A stretch of 64,000 bases of DNA, from assembly GCA_029555205.1 (NCBI GenBank), contig JAKPTB010000104.1, positions 62,001-126,000 on the forward strand. The letters are read 5' to 3'. A program made the position numbers and the translations under genes. Origin of the DNA: Bacillota bacterium. GTDB lineage: Bacteria; Bacillota; Desulfotomaculia; Desulfotomaculales; Pelotomaculaceae. Positions 1 to 8,681 of this stretch are shown here, one piece after another. The first letter of the stretch is position 1. The number at the start of each line of letters is the position of its first letter. The notes beneath the pieces were generated by a model. The model worked only from the letters and a program-made list of their open reading frames with translations, had not been told where the DNA came from and made no database searches.

Positions 1-66
1 CCAGCTCACAACAACTAAAACAAGTGCTGAAACGACAAACCTGATGATCAGTCCCAACCATTGCAT
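1..66 (-). CDS. small membrane protein, N-terminus only (holin-4-2-like)
   Basis: The first 22 codons of a minus-strand gene run off the left edge. Start ATG at 66 is preceded by a good ribosome site (GGAGGTGAA). The visible peptide begins MQWLGLIIRFVVSALVLVVV, a hydrophobic segment typical of the start of a transmembrane helix. It resembles the small Phage_holin_4_2 (PF04020) membrane proteins often found as chromosomal genes in Firmicutes; that identification is inference from a very short fragment. Confidence 0.55.
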   Translation of the reverse strand, partial: MQWLGLIIRFVVSALVLVVVSW

Positions 67-138
67 CTCCAGTTCACCTCCATCTTTTTAGACTAGGAAT
101 AGCTTTAACCAAAATATGAAAGGATATACCGCAAAGCC

Positions 139-167
139 TTGCGTTTTTATCCGGCGCATGATAAAAT
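139..167 (+). promoter_or_regulatory. promoter of rpsT
   Basis: TTGCGT at 139-144, 17-bp spacer, TAAAAT at 162-167, 25 bp before the rpsT start and just ahead of its GGGAGGTG ribosome site. Confidence 0.5.
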
Positions 168-192
168 GGTTGCCGTTGGGAGGTGAAGAAAC

Positions 193-459
193 ATGCCGAA
201 CATTAAATCAGCAGCAAAAAGGGTTGAGATTACCAGGATGCGGACCCTGCGCAACACCCGGATTAAATCTGCCCTGAAGACAACAATCAGGAAGTTTGAA
301 GAAGCCCTGAAGCAGGCTGACCCGGAAGATGCCGGCAACAAGCTTCGCAAAGCCGTGATTGCCATAGACAAAGCTGTAACAAAGGGCGTTTTACATAAAA
401 ATGCAGCTTCCCGAAAAAAATCCCGCCTGAGCAAGCGGTTCAATAAAATCAAGGGGTAA
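193..459 (+). CDS. rpsT: 30S ribosomal protein S20
   Basis: 88-residue, strongly basic protein with the usual S20 opening MPNIKSAAKRV and the ending ASRKKSRLSKRFNKIKG. S20 binds 16S rRNA directly in the 30S body. Length equals the family norm. Start ATG at 193 has GGGAGGTG eight bases upstream. It stands alone and is followed at once by a hairpin terminator; the convergent holA lies on the other side, the common rpsT/holA arrangement in Firmicutes. Confidence 0.97.
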   Translation: MPNIKSAAKRVEITRMRTLRNTRIKSALKTTIRKFEEALKQADPEDAGNKLRKAVIAIDKAVTKGVLHKNAASRKKSRLSKRFNKIKG

Positions 460-463
460 TCTT

Positions 464-494
464 AAAACCACCCGGGCACAGGGTGGTTTTTGTT
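464..494 (+). terminator. rho-independent terminator after rpsT
   Basis: Stem AAACCACCC / GGGTGGTTT with a short loop, followed by TTTG TTCC. It lies between the convergent rpsT and holA and may serve both. Confidence 0.8.
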
Positions 495-502
495 CCTTTA
501 CT

Positions 503-1558
503 TTAGTTAGCGCAGAGCTCCAGCAAAAGTTTTTCCAAGGCAGGGTAAAACTCCTGCCGTCCGGTCTTCACCGTCAGATCCAGTTCCGAGAGGGACTCAA
601 AGACACAGATTAAGAAGGACCGGTTAAACCTCCTGCACTGGTTCCCAATTTTTTGGGCAACATAGGGGTGAATTTTTAACCTGGCTGGGATCTCAGCGGG
701 GGGAAAACCCTGTCCCTGCAGCGTATGCACCTGAAGAAGGAGACGGAACTGCCTGCTGAGCATGGCCAGGATCCTCAAGGGGGGCTCTTTGGCCGCCAGC
801 AGGTCCTTAATCCCTGTCAGGGCTTTCCGGCAATTTCTTTCTCCTACCGCATCCACGATGGCAAAAATGTTTTCCTCCACCCTGGACGGACACACCATCC
901 GCACATCCTCCGGGGTAATCAGTTCCCGGCCGGCGGTATAGCAGAACAGCTTTTCCAGTTCAGCCACTAAATTCAACAGGGCCGGCCCTGCGACATCAAG
1001 GAGGAGCTCTGTTGCTCCTGGTCCAAACTTCGTTCCTGCCGCCCTGGCCCTTTGGGCCAGCCAGCGGGTCAACTCCCGCCGGTTGAGGAAGGCAAACTCC
1101 ACAACCCGGCCGCTTTTCTTAACGGCTTGATAGAGCCTTCTGCGCTTGTCCACGGGTTCTCCCGTAGTAAAGATTAAACAGGTCGAAGCCAGGGGGCGCT
1201 TTAAATAATCCAGCAAGGCCGCCTCCTTACCCTTTGAAACAGGCTCGTCTCCACCTTCCTCAGCTCTTCCCCCGGAGGAGCCTTTGCCGGCTTTAAAAAA
1301 GGCGGGGTTTCTGATCACTACCAGGCGCTTTCCAGCAATGAAGGGAGGCATTTCAGCTTTTGCCGCAATTTCAGCAGGAGTAGCCTGCTCGCCTTCAATC
1401 AGGTCGAAATTGAACTCACTGGGGCCGCCTTCCAGGAGGTATTCCTTAAAACGCAATACAGCTTGTTCACGCAAATAGGCTTCTTCCCCGTGAAAAAGAT
1501 AGACCGGGGCTATGACCCCCCGCTTCAGGCTGTTTAAAAGCTCAATAAAATATTCCAC
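503..1558 (-). CDS. holA: DNA polymerase III subunit delta
   Basis: 351 residues, normal for HolA, the clamp-loader subunit that opens the beta sliding clamp. The N-terminus carries the family signature region (FHGEEAYLREQAV, about residues 23-35), a P-loop-like AAA+ fold without a working Walker A, followed by the middle domain and the helical C-terminal collar domain (LRILAMLSRQFRLLLQ). GTG start at 1558 with a purine-rich GGGGGAAA site. A low-complexity insertion rich in Gly/Lys/Glu lies near residues 93-112. The next upstream gene on this strand (thiamine-binding protein) is 15 bp away, so the two are probably co-transcribed. Confidence 0.95.
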   Translation of the reverse strand: MEYFIELLNSLKRGVIAPVYLFHGEEAYLREQAVLRFKEYLLEGGPSEFNFDLIEGEQATPAEIAAKAEMPPFIAGKRLVVIRNPAFFKAGKGSSGGRAEEGGDEPVSKGKEAALLDYLKRPLASTCLIFTTGEPVDKRRRLYQAVKKSGRVVEFAFLNRRELTRWLAQRARAAGTKFGPGATELLLDVAGPALLNLVAELEKLFCYTAGRELITPEDVRMVCPSRVEENIFAIVDAVGERNCRKALTGIKDLLAAKEPPLRILAMLSRQFRLLLQVHTLQGQGFPPAEIPARLKIHPYVAQKIGNQCRRFNRSFLICVFESLSELDLTVKTGRQEFYPALEKLLLELCAN

Positions 1559-1573
1559 AACAATTTCCCCCGT

Positions 1574-1879
1574 TTATTTGTCCAGCCTGGTCTTGACTGC
1601 CTCCACCTTCCCGTTCATAGTTAATACCCGGTCACGGCGGTCATCTATGCGAATAGTAGTAACAACTCTCTGAGCTCCCGCTGTAAAGGGCTGCTCGTGC
1701 ATGCGCCTGGCCGCTTCCAGCACCTGGTCCAGCTCGCCCTCGAGGATCGTGCCCATGGGAGTCAACTGCCAGGCAACCCCTTCGTCCTGTTGCAGCACTT
1801 CCAAACACCCGGCCACGTATTCACTAAGGCCGGTTGAGGCAGTCCCGATGGGTACTACGCTAATTTCAACAACAGCCAA
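1574..1879 (-). CDS. MTH1187-family thiamine-binding protein (DUF77)
   Basis: 101 residues of the MTH1187/YkoF-like family (DUF77). It opens with the family pattern VEISVVPIGT and has the TPMGTILEG segment. Members are small ferredoxin-like-fold proteins that bind thiamine or its degradation products in the cytosol; exact role is unsettled. TTG start at 1879 preceded by GGGAGGG six bases away. It lies 15 bp upstream of holA and downstream of leuA on the same strand. No thiamine riboswitch is visible. Confidence 0.85.
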   Translation of the reverse strand: MAVVEISVVPIGTASTGLSEYVAGCLEVLQQDEGVAWQLTPMGTILEGELDQVLEAARRMHEQPFTAGAQRVVTTIRIDDRRDRVLTMNGKVEAVKTRLDK

Positions 1880-1947
1880 TTCAATCCCTCCCCAAAAATC
1901 CTTTGTAAAACTAAAGGGGCGCCTGAATTAAGTTCCATCCCGGCCGC

Positions 1948-3480
1948 TCAGACCCGGCCCTGAGCGGCGTTCTCCCGGATCATTGTTTTAACCTTGCTCA
2001 AAGCATTGGCATAAGCCCTTGCGCTGGCTTCAATGACATCGCTGCTGACGCCCCTGCCCACAACCAGTCCATTATCCCCGTAACGCACCTTCACCGTGGC
2101 GTCGCCCAGGGTCTCCCGGCCCCTGCCCACCGACTTCAACATATAGTCTTCCAGGCAAACCTGCTCCCCTACAAGGAGATCAACAGCCTTAAATACAGCG
2201 TCCACCGGTCCCGTGCCACAGGCTGCTTCGGTAACCGTATCGCCATCGAGGTCGAGAGTTACGGTAGCCGTGGCCCGGGAAGCGCCGGTGGTGGTGATGG
2301 ATATATTTTTAATTAAAATGCCCCTTTGCTCCACCCCTGCTTCACCCATCAGCTCGCGCAGTTCCTGATCATAAACAGCTCCCTTCGAATCCGCTGAATG
2401 TAAAAAATACTGATAAACAAGGTCCAGATCCTCCTTATTCAAGGAATAGCCCAGTTTATCCAGTCTTTGCTGTAGCGCCTGCGGGCCCAACTGGATCTGC
2501 AAAACCCCGTCGTCTTCCGGCAGGCCTGCCGTATCCGGCGCAATTATTTTAAAGGGCGCGTTTTCCCCAAGCCCAATCTCTCCCGGGGACGCAGGGTTCC
2601 CGGTGTAAACATTGCTCCCTACAATTGCTTTGTGAGCGGGAACAGGCACACCGGTCAGACGGGAAACCAGCCTGCTTGTAGCGGCGAGCTCCCGGGTTTT
2701 CGCCCCGCACTGGATGCCGATACTGCCCCGGCGGCTGTACAGGGCCATGATAATCTCTTCCAGACAGGTATTGCCGGCCCTCTCTCCGATACCGTTGATG
2801 GTGCCTTCCACCTGGCCCGCACCGGCCTTTATCCCCGCCAGGGAGTTGGCCGTAGCCATGCCCAGATCGTTATGACAGTGGATGCTGAGAACGGCGCGTT
2901 GAATATTGCGGACATTATTCCTGAGGTATGAAATCATCTCGCTGCATTCCCAGGGAGTGGCATAGCCGAGGGTGTCCGGGATATTAATTACTGTTGCCCC
3001 GGCTTCAATGACTTTTTCCAGGACTTGCACCAGAAAGGCGGGGTCACTGCGGAAAGCATCTTCTGCATAAAACTGAACGTCTTCCACATATTTTTTAGCA
3101 TGCTTTACGGCAGCCACAGCAAGATCAACAGCCTGGCCGGGGGTAAGCCGCAGTTTCTTTTCCATATAAAAGGGTGATACGGCTATTCCCGTGTGAATCC
3201 TGGATTGTCCGGCCTCTTTTAGAGCAGCGGCGCAACAATCTATCTCCCGCTCATTGGCCCCCGCAAAACCACAGATGACAACCCCTTTTGCCTCCCTGGC
3301 AATCTTTCGGACAGCTTCCAATTCAAGGGGGGAAGCAGCCGGGTAACCTGCTTCGATCACATCCACTCCGAGTTTAACAAGTTGACGGCTGATCTCCAGC
3401 TTTTCATTAACATTCAAATTTATTCCAAGGGATTTTTGTCCGTCCCTCAGCGAGGTATCCAATAAGCTTATCCTGCGCAT
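1948..3480 (-). CDS. leuA: 2-isopropylmalate synthase
   Basis: 510 residues from the chosen ATG (3480), which has AAGGAGGT ten bases upstream; the open frame extends further upstream but only into leader sequence. Condenses acetyl-CoA with 2-oxoisovalerate, first step of leucine synthesis. TIM-barrel DRE-TIM metallolyase domain: LRDGQKS near residue 10, HCHNDLGMA metal site near 205, GIGERAGN near 230; then linker and the C-terminal LeuA dimerisation/feedback domain (about 375-500). Odd: the usual RDGEQSPG is RDGQKSLG here, so the Glu/Gln pair is rearranged. Citramalate synthase is the main alternative, but the leucine-type T-box in front favours LeuA. No other leu genes adjoin it. Confidence 0.9.
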   Translation of the reverse strand: MRRISLLDTSLRDGQKSLGINLNVNEKLEISRQLVKLGVDVIEAGYPAASPLELEAVRKIAREAKGVVICGFAGANEREIDCCAAALKEAGQSRIHTGIAVSPFYMEKKLRLTPGQAVDLAVAAVKHAKKYVEDVQFYAEDAFRSDPAFLVQVLEKVIEAGATVINIPDTLGYATPWECSEMISYLRNNVRNIQRAVLSIHCHNDLGMATANSLAGIKAGAGQVEGTINGIGERAGNTCLEEIIMALYSRRGSIGIQCGAKTRELAATSRLVSRLTGVPVPAHKAIVGSNVYTGNPASPGEIGLGENAPFKIIAPDTAGLPEDDGVLQIQLGPQALQQRLDKLGYSLNKEDLDLVYQYFLHSADSKGAVYDQELRELMGEAGVEQRGILIKNISITTTGASRATATVTLDLDGDTVTEAACGTGPVDAVFKAVDLLVGEQVCLEDYMLKSVGRGRETLGDATVKVRYGDNGLVVGRGVSSDVIEASARAYANALSKVKTMIRENAAQGRV

Positions 3481-3582
3481 CCTGTCATTACCTCCTTGAA
3501 TTTGAAGAAATGAACAATTTCCCTCCAGCATCCTGCAGCAGCCGGACACAGAGCAGCAGGCGCCTGCTGCAGGCAATACAAC

Positions 3583-3885
3583 AAAAAACCCTTCGCCTCA
3601 AATTTTGAGACGAAAGGTCAGTCTTCCGCGGTACCACTCAATTTAACGGCACATGGCCGCTCCCTCTGCGGATACGGGATGTTTATAAATCCGATATCCC
3701 CTTCCTTTTAACGGTGGAAGCATCCGTCCGGGCCTACTCTCCAGTGGATTTCGGTCGGCTACTCCAGGGAGAGTTCAACATCTGCCTTCGACCGCTTTGC
3801 ACCAACTGCGGCTCTCTGAACCGGGCTATTAAAATAACGCCTACTATTCCCTGTCATCGTCATTTTTAAAGATTTTCAAATACAC
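3583..3885 (-). ncRNA. T-box leader riboswitch, leucine specifier
   Basis: Untranslated leader of leuA. The conserved T-box core reads GAGTGGTACCGCGGA on the minus strand (plus 3625-3639). It is followed by a stable terminator stem (CCTTTCGTCTCAAA with its complement) and a run of T at 3583-3588. Upstream, stem I shows the GTTGGTG-AAAGCGG-type apical loop and a specifier context GTTGAACTCTCC; the codon after GAA is CTC (plus 3771-3773), leucine. Uncharged tRNA-Leu should stabilise the antiterminator and switch on leuA. Confidence 0.92.
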
Positions 3886-3891
3886 AAGTGG

Positions 3892-3920
3892 ATTTTACCA
3901 ATCCTTTGACCTGCTGTCAA
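3892..3920 (-). promoter_or_regulatory. promoter of the leuA T-box transcript
   Basis: TTGACA (minus 3920-3915), 17-bp spacer, TAAAAT (minus 3897-3892), placed immediately before the start of the T-box leader. Confidence 0.75.
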
Positions 3921-3935
3921 TAGTGATTTTCGCAA

Positions 3936-5741
3936 TTAGTCCGTGAGTCCCTCCAGCCGGTCCAGCAATTGGGCAAACAACTGGAGTGCGTCCTGCACCG
4001 GCCGGGGCGTGGAAAGGTCGACGCCGGCTGTTTTCAACAGGTTCAGGGGATAGTCGGATCCGCCTTTCTTTAAAAAGGAGATGTAGTTGCCAATGGCAGG
4101 TTCGCCCTGGGTTAAAATAAGCCGGGTAATAGCCGTCGCAGCGGAAAAACCGGTAGCGTATTTATATACATAAAAGGCCGAGTAAAAGTGCGGAATCCTG
4201 GCCCATTCAAGGGCGATATCCTGATCCACAACCACTGCCGGCCCGTGGTAGTCAACATTCAGCCGGTAGTAAAGCTCATTCAAAGAATCAGGCGTAAGCG
4301 CTTCCCCGGCCTCAGCCCTTTCGTGAATTATCTTCTCGAATTCGGCAAACATGGTCTGGCGGAACACAGTCCCGCGGAATTGCTCCAAATAATAATTGAG
4401 CAGGTAAAGCTGTTTATCCCGTTCGCCTACCGTCTTCAGCAGGTAGTCCATAAGCAGGGACTCATTAACAGTAGAGGCCACCTCTGCCGTAAAAATCTTG
4501 TAATGGGCATAAATGTAGGGCTGCTCAGTGTACGAGTAGTATGAATGCATGGCGTGCCCCAGTTCATGGGCCAGAGTAAAAACATTGCTCAGATTATTCT
4601 GGTAGTTCATTAAAACATAGGGGTGGACGCCGTAGGGACCCCAGGAGTAAGCGCCGCTGGATTTGCCCCTGCTTTCATACAGGTCTATCCAGCCCGATTC
4701 AATTCCCTTTGACATGGTTTCAACGTAGGACCTGCCCAGGGGGGACAGTCCCTCCCGGACCATGCCGGCAGCTTCAGGATAAGTAATCTCCCACGGAACA
4801 TCCTTTACGACGGGTACATACAAATCGTACATATGCAGTTCATCCAGTCCCAGAAGCCTTTTGCGCAGGGCTGTGTAACGGTGCATCAGGCCCAGGTGGC
4901 CCCGCACCGTTTGGATTAGATTATCGTAAACCTCCGGAGGGATATTGTCCTCAAAAAGCGAAGCCTGCAGGGCAGAGGGGTGCTTGCGCACCCGGGCGTA
5001 AAAAATGTCCCTTTTGACGCTGCTGCTGAGCGTGGCGGCTATTGTGTTCTTAAGCCCACGATAGGAACTATAGAAGGCCTTAAAGGCATCCTTGCGCATT
5101 CTGCGGTCGCGGCTCTCCAGAAGCCGGGTGTAGCGGCCGTGGGTGATTTCTATTTCGTTTCCTGTCTCGTCAAGGATTTTTGGAAAGGAAATATCGGCAT
5201 TGTTAAGCATCCTGAAAATGGAATCCGGAGCCTGAATTGCTTCCCCTACCAGGGCGATAATCTGTTCCTCAGCCGGGGAAAGGACATGTTCTTTTTGCCG
5301 TCTCAGTTCCTCCAGAAGAAAATCATAAAGGGCAAGGCCACTTTCTTCACGCCGGTAGCGTTCCAGAACCTCTTCCGGCAAGGCCAGGATTTCGGGCGCC
5401 AGAAAGGAAAGAGCCGCCTGTACCCGGGCGGACAGGCTTTCCGCCCTGTCCGTCAAAGCCTGGTAGACCGGGTTGGTATTATCCTCGTCACGCCGCATCC
5501 GCGCATAAACAAAGACCTTTTCATTCAATTCCCGCAGCCGGGCGTCCAGTTCCAGAGCTTTCAGCAGGGTCCGGGCCGACAGGCCGAGCCTCCCCCGGAA
5601 AGACTCCACCTCAGACAGCATAGCCTGGATCTGTTGAAAGTCTTTTTCCCATTCTTCATTGCTGGGATAAATATCCTCCAGTCTCCATTTGAATTTATCC
5701 GGGATCTCGTGCCGGCCGGGTAGACTGCCTTTTCCATCCAT
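3936..5741 (-). CDS. pepF: oligoendopeptidase F (M3 family)
   Basis: 601 residues, the usual length. Cytosolic zinc peptidase that cuts short peptides of roughly 7-17 residues. N-terminal helical domain, then the M3 catalytic domain with the zinc motif HELGHAMHS near residues 389-397 and the downstream Glu in STVNESLLMDYL. ATG start at 5741 follows AGGAGGCG with good spacing. No signal peptide. It is a single gene with its own promoter, transcribed towards the leuA leader. Confidence 0.95.
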   Translation of the reverse strand: MDGKGSLPGRHEIPDKFKWRLEDIYPSNEEWEKDFQQIQAMLSEVESFRGRLGLSARTLLKALELDARLRELNEKVFVYARMRRDEDNTNPVYQALTDRAESLSARVQAALSFLAPEILALPEEVLERYRREESGLALYDFLLEELRRQKEHVLSPAEEQIIALVGEAIQAPDSIFRMLNNADISFPKILDETGNEIEITHGRYTRLLESRDRRMRKDAFKAFYSSYRGLKNTIAATLSSSVKRDIFYARVRKHPSALQASLFEDNIPPEVYDNLIQTVRGHLGLMHRYTALRKRLLGLDELHMYDLYVPVVKDVPWEITYPEAAGMVREGLSPLGRSYVETMSKGIESGWIDLYESRGKSSGAYSWGPYGVHPYVLMNYQNNLSNVFTLAHELGHAMHSYYSYTEQPYIYAHYKIFTAEVASTVNESLLMDYLLKTVGERDKQLYLLNYYLEQFRGTVFRQTMFAEFEKIIHERAEAGEALTPDSLNELYYRLNVDYHGPAVVVDQDIALEWARIPHFYSAFYVYKYATGFSAATAITRLILTQGEPAIGNYISFLKKGGSDYPLNLLKTAGVDLSTPRPVQDALQLFAQLLDRLEGLTD

Positions 5742-5778
5742 AAAAACACGCCTCCTAAAACCTGGATAACGATAGTAA

Positions 5779-5807
5779 TTTGTAACTTATAGCCTTAGAT
5801 CCTGCAA
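5779..5807 (-). promoter_or_regulatory. probable promoter of pepF
   Basis: TTGCAG (minus 5807-5802), 17-bp spacer, TACAAA (minus 5784-5779), about 40 bp before the pepF start. Confidence 0.4.
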
Positions 5808-5869
5808 CACAGCAAACTTTCCGGTATGAATTCAGGCCGTCTGGATATTCTAATTTTGAGGTGATGCAA

Positions 5870-6046
5870 TTGGAGAAATGGCCATGTTTTGATTGCCGGC
5901 ATTTTGACACCTTTGACAGTTACGAAGAGGACGAATTAAGCTGCAAAATCGGCCGGGCAGTCACTCATTTGAATTGCGATTATCGGGAACCTTATTCAAT
6001 CAATCCCGTAATTCCGGTTAACAAGGAGGGTGATTATGCTCCATGA
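5870..6046 (+). CDS. small cysteine-containing protein, function unknown
   Basis: 58 residues if started at TTG 5870, which places GAGGTG at the right distance; the ATG two codons upstream sits inside that ribosome site. It has CxxC near the N-terminus (PCFDCRHF) and two later cysteines (LSCKIG, LNCDYR), a pattern that could hold one metal ion (zinc or iron) as in small rubredoxin-like or zinc-ribbon proteins; that is inference. I do not recognise a family. The following small ORF overlaps its stop codon, suggesting coupled translation. Confidence 0.6.
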   Translation: MEKWPCFDCRHFDTFDSYEEDELSCKIGRAVTHLNCDYREPYSINPVIPVNKEGDYAP

Positions 6047-6156
6047 CAGAAAAAGAGCAAAGCTTTAGCAATCCCGAAAACAGGTGCCCCCTCTTCGAGA
6101 TCTTTTCCAGTTTGGCAGAATCTCAAACAGAAGAACCGGAAATAGAAAAAACGTAG
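6043..6156 (+). CDS. possible 37-residue acidic protein
   Basis: ATG at 6043 overlaps the stop of the previous gene (ATGA). AAGGAGGG lies 12 bases upstream. The peptide begins MTEKEQSFSNPENRCPLF and is acidic, with one Cys. It ends just before a strong terminator, so the two small genes form a neat unit. No family recognised; too short to be sure it is translated. Confidence 0.4.
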   Translation: MTEKEQSFSNPENRCPLFEIFSSLAESQTEEPEIEKT

Positions 6157-6170
6157 CTGTAAAAGGTTAT

Positions 6171-6198
6171 TAGTCCCGGTGGCGCCGGGACTATTTTC
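6171..6198 (+). terminator. terminator after the small-gene pair
   Basis: Perfect stem AGTCCCGG / CCGGGACT (6172-6179 with 6185-6192) followed by ATTTTC. Confidence 0.65.
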
Positions 6199-6292
6199 TG
6201 GATCTGGGCGGGCAGCGTTTCTAAGAAAGCACACGCGCCCCGCTTGAAAAATGCATTAGCCAGCAGACTGGAGTGTAGAAATCAAAGAACAA

Positions 6293-6520
6293 CTAGGTTT
6301 TTTTCTCGCCAAGGTGCTTCATTAAAGCCTGGTGGTATTCTTCCAGCACCCCCAGTGTAACCTTAATATTATCGTTAATCATCTCATTTATGATCCTGTT
6401 CGCCTTTGTTGAGGCATCCATATCAGGATTACTATGCATAATATCACTCAGTCTTTTGTTCGTTTCCTGTACAACGCTGCAACCGATTCGGCTAAAAGCT
6501 TCTCTAAAATCAAACTCCAA
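6293..6520 (-). CDS. hypothetical protein, 75 residues
   Basis: Soluble, largely helical-looking protein starting at TTG 6520 with a GAGAGGGGGTG ribosome site seven bases upstream. It contains a single Cys and no recognisable motif. It lies alone between the ABC exporter operon and the small genes at 5.9-6.2 kb. No family recognised; the clean ribosome site is the main support. Confidence 0.6.
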   Translation of the reverse strand: MEFDFREAFSRIGCSVVQETNKRLSDIMHSNPDMDASTKANRIINEMINDNIKVTLGVLEEYHQALMKHLGEKKT

Positions 6521-6764
6521 GGTTTTTCACCCCCTCTCCGGGCAGGGGACCCTTAAAAAGATTCTTTCGAGCAGGTCACCTGTGTACAGGTTAACAGGAA
6601 AGAAGAGTTAAATCAAGGAAATATTTAACATAAAGCGGGTTTCAATTTGAACAAAATGTTGAATTAAAACTGTATCTCTCAACAAAAACAATTAATACTT
6701 ATAGACACTTATATCTATAAGTATCTATAAATGGCTATCTATAAATTCGCAGGAACAATAATAG

Positions 6765-8681
6765 TTACGAACAGCCGGCAACTGCCGGTACAGCATCTGT
6801 AAACTGACTGTTATAAAGCTCCGCATAGAAGCCGCCCCTGGCAAGGAGCTCATTATGGTTGCCCTTTTCAATAATCCTGCCCTTATCCATCACCAGAATT
6901 AAATCCGCATCTCTAATTGTGGACAATCTATGGGCGATAATAAAGCTCGTTCTTCCTTTCATCAAGTTGGCCATCGCTTTTTGAATGGCCGCCTCCGTCC
7001 TGGTGTCAACGCTGCTGGTGGCCTCGTCAAGAATGAGAATTGCCGGTTCGGCCAGGATCGCCCGGGCAATGGTCAACAGCTGCTTCTGGCCCTGAGAAAT
7101 ATTGGAGGCATCCTCATTGAGGACGGTATCGTAACCGTCGGGCAGGGCTTTGATAAAGTGGTCGGCGTGGGCTGCCTGCGCCGCCCGGACGATCTCCTCA
7201 AAGGTGGCATCTTCCCTGCCGTAGGCTATATTTGCCCTGACCGTGCCGTTAAAGAGCCATGTTTCCTGAAGTACCATACCGAAAATACCGCGCAGGGCTT
7301 CTTTCTTCAACTTCCTGATCTCAACACCGTCAACGGTAATTTTACCGCCACTTATTTCATAAAAACGCATCAGCAGATTGACAAGGGTAGTCTTACCCGC
7401 GCCCGTAGGTCCTACAATGGCGATAGTCTGCCCCTGTTTGACTTCGATATTCATATTCTCAATCAGGGTTGTGCCTTCTTGATAACCAAACTTCACATTG
7501 TGAAAAATCACCTGTCCCCTCGGGGATTCGATTATCCCGGCGTCGTCGCTGTCGGGAATTTCCTCATCTTCATCCAGGAGCTCAAAAACCCGCTCTGCTG
7601 AAGCCACTGTGGACTGGATAATATTGGCGATATTGGCCGTTTGGGTTATGGGGTGGGTGAGGTGTCTCGAGTAGTGGATCATGGCCTGAACATCACCGAT
7701 TTCCAGGGTTCTTCTGGTGACAAGAATTCCTCCGGCAACACAGACAAATACATATCCGGCATTGTTGATCAGCTGCATCAGGGGCATGATTATACCGGAG
7801 ATAAACTGCGACCTCCAGCTCGCCTCGTAGAGTCTTTCATTAACCTCTTCGAACTGGTTGATTGACTCGCTCTCATGCCCAAAAGCCTTGATGATCTGGT
7901 GCCCGGCATACATCTCCTCCACATGGCCGTTGAGTACGCCGAGTTCCTTCCACTGTTCCTTAAAGTATCCCTGGGAGCGGGATATGATTGCCCTGGTCCC
8001 GAGCAGGCAAAGGGGTATCGTCACAACGCAAATTATCGTCATAAGCGGGCTTATGGACAGCATCATCATGATCATACCGGCCAGGGAGAATGCAGCTGTA
8101 ATCAACTGGGTCAGACTTTGCTGCAGTGTGCTGCCGATATTATCAATATCGTTGGTAACCCGGCTCAAGATTTCTCCGTGGGCGTGGGAATCATAGAATT
8201 TTAAAGGCAAGCGGGAGATCTTAACGACCACATCCTTACGCAAGTCATAAGCGGTTTTTTGTGCTATACCCGCCATGAGATACTGCTGGGCATAACCAAA
8301 GCAGGCGCTGAGCAGGTAAAGGGCCGCTAGAATAAGAACAATCTGACGGATATACTGAAAATTTATGCCGGCTCCGGGAACATGGTTCAGTTTCAGCATC
8401 AGCCCTTCAAAAAGTTCGGTTGTGGCTTTGCCCATGATTACCGGACTGATAATGCTAAAAACCGTGCTTAAGGCAGTTAGGAGAAATACAAAAAGAATCT
8501 GGTATTTACAGGGCTGCAGATAGCCAGCCAGCCTTTTCAGAGTACCTTTGAAATCCCTGGCCTTTTCAATGGGCATGACCAGGGGAGGACCTCCCCGGTG
8601 GCCTCTCCAGCCACCCGTTCTAAAGCCGGACTCCTTTAAGTTTTCTCCGGAGGAATTTGACTTTCCGTGCTTTTCAATCAT
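6765..8681 (-). CDS. ABC exporter subunit, permease-ATPase (YfiC-like)
   Basis: 638 residues: a ~45-residue Gly-rich cytosolic extension, six transmembrane helices (about 55-345), then an ATPase domain. Walker A GPTGAGKTT, signature ISQGQKQLL, Walker B ILILDEATSS with the catalytic Glu present, and the switch His in IIAHRLST. It overlaps the preceding gene by 4 bp, so the pair forms a heterodimeric multidrug/lipid-type exporter like B. subtilis YfiB/YfiC or TM287/288. This subunit carries the intact Walker B. Substrate cannot be told from sequence. Confidence 0.92.
   Translation of the reverse strand: MIEKHGKSNSSGENLKESGFRTGGWRGHRGGPPLVMPIEKARDFKGTLKRLAGYLQPCKYQILFVFLLTALSTVFSIISPVIMGKATTELFEGLMLKLNHVPGAGINFQYIRQIVLILAALYLLSACFGYAQQYLMAGIAQKTAYDLRKDVVVKISRLPLKFYDSHAHGEILSRVTNDIDNIGSTLQQSLTQLITAAFSLAGMIMMMLSISPLMTIICVVTIPLCLLGTRAIISRSQGYFKEQWKELGVLNGHVEEMYAGHQIIKAFGHESESINQFEEVNERLYEASWRSQFISGIIMPLMQLINNAGYVFVCVAGGILVTRRTLEIGDVQAMIHYSRHLTHPITQTANIANIIQSTVASAERVFELLDEDEEIPDSDDAGIIESPRGQVIFHNVKFGYQEGTTLIENMNIEVKQGQTIAIVGPTGAGKTTLVNLLMRFYEISGGKITVDGVEIRKLKKEALRGIFGMVLQETWLFNGTVRANIAYGREDATFEEIVRAAQAAHADHFIKALPDGYDTVLNEDASNISQGQKQLLTIARAILAEPAILILDEATSSVDTRTEAAIQKAMANLMKGRTSFIIAHRLSTIRDADLILVMDKGRIIEKGNHNELLARGGFYAELYNSQFTDAVPAVAGCS

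Noticed and set aside
4980-5723. 247-codon plus-strand frame inside pepF
   Set aside because: Antisense shadow; pepF itself is unambiguous.
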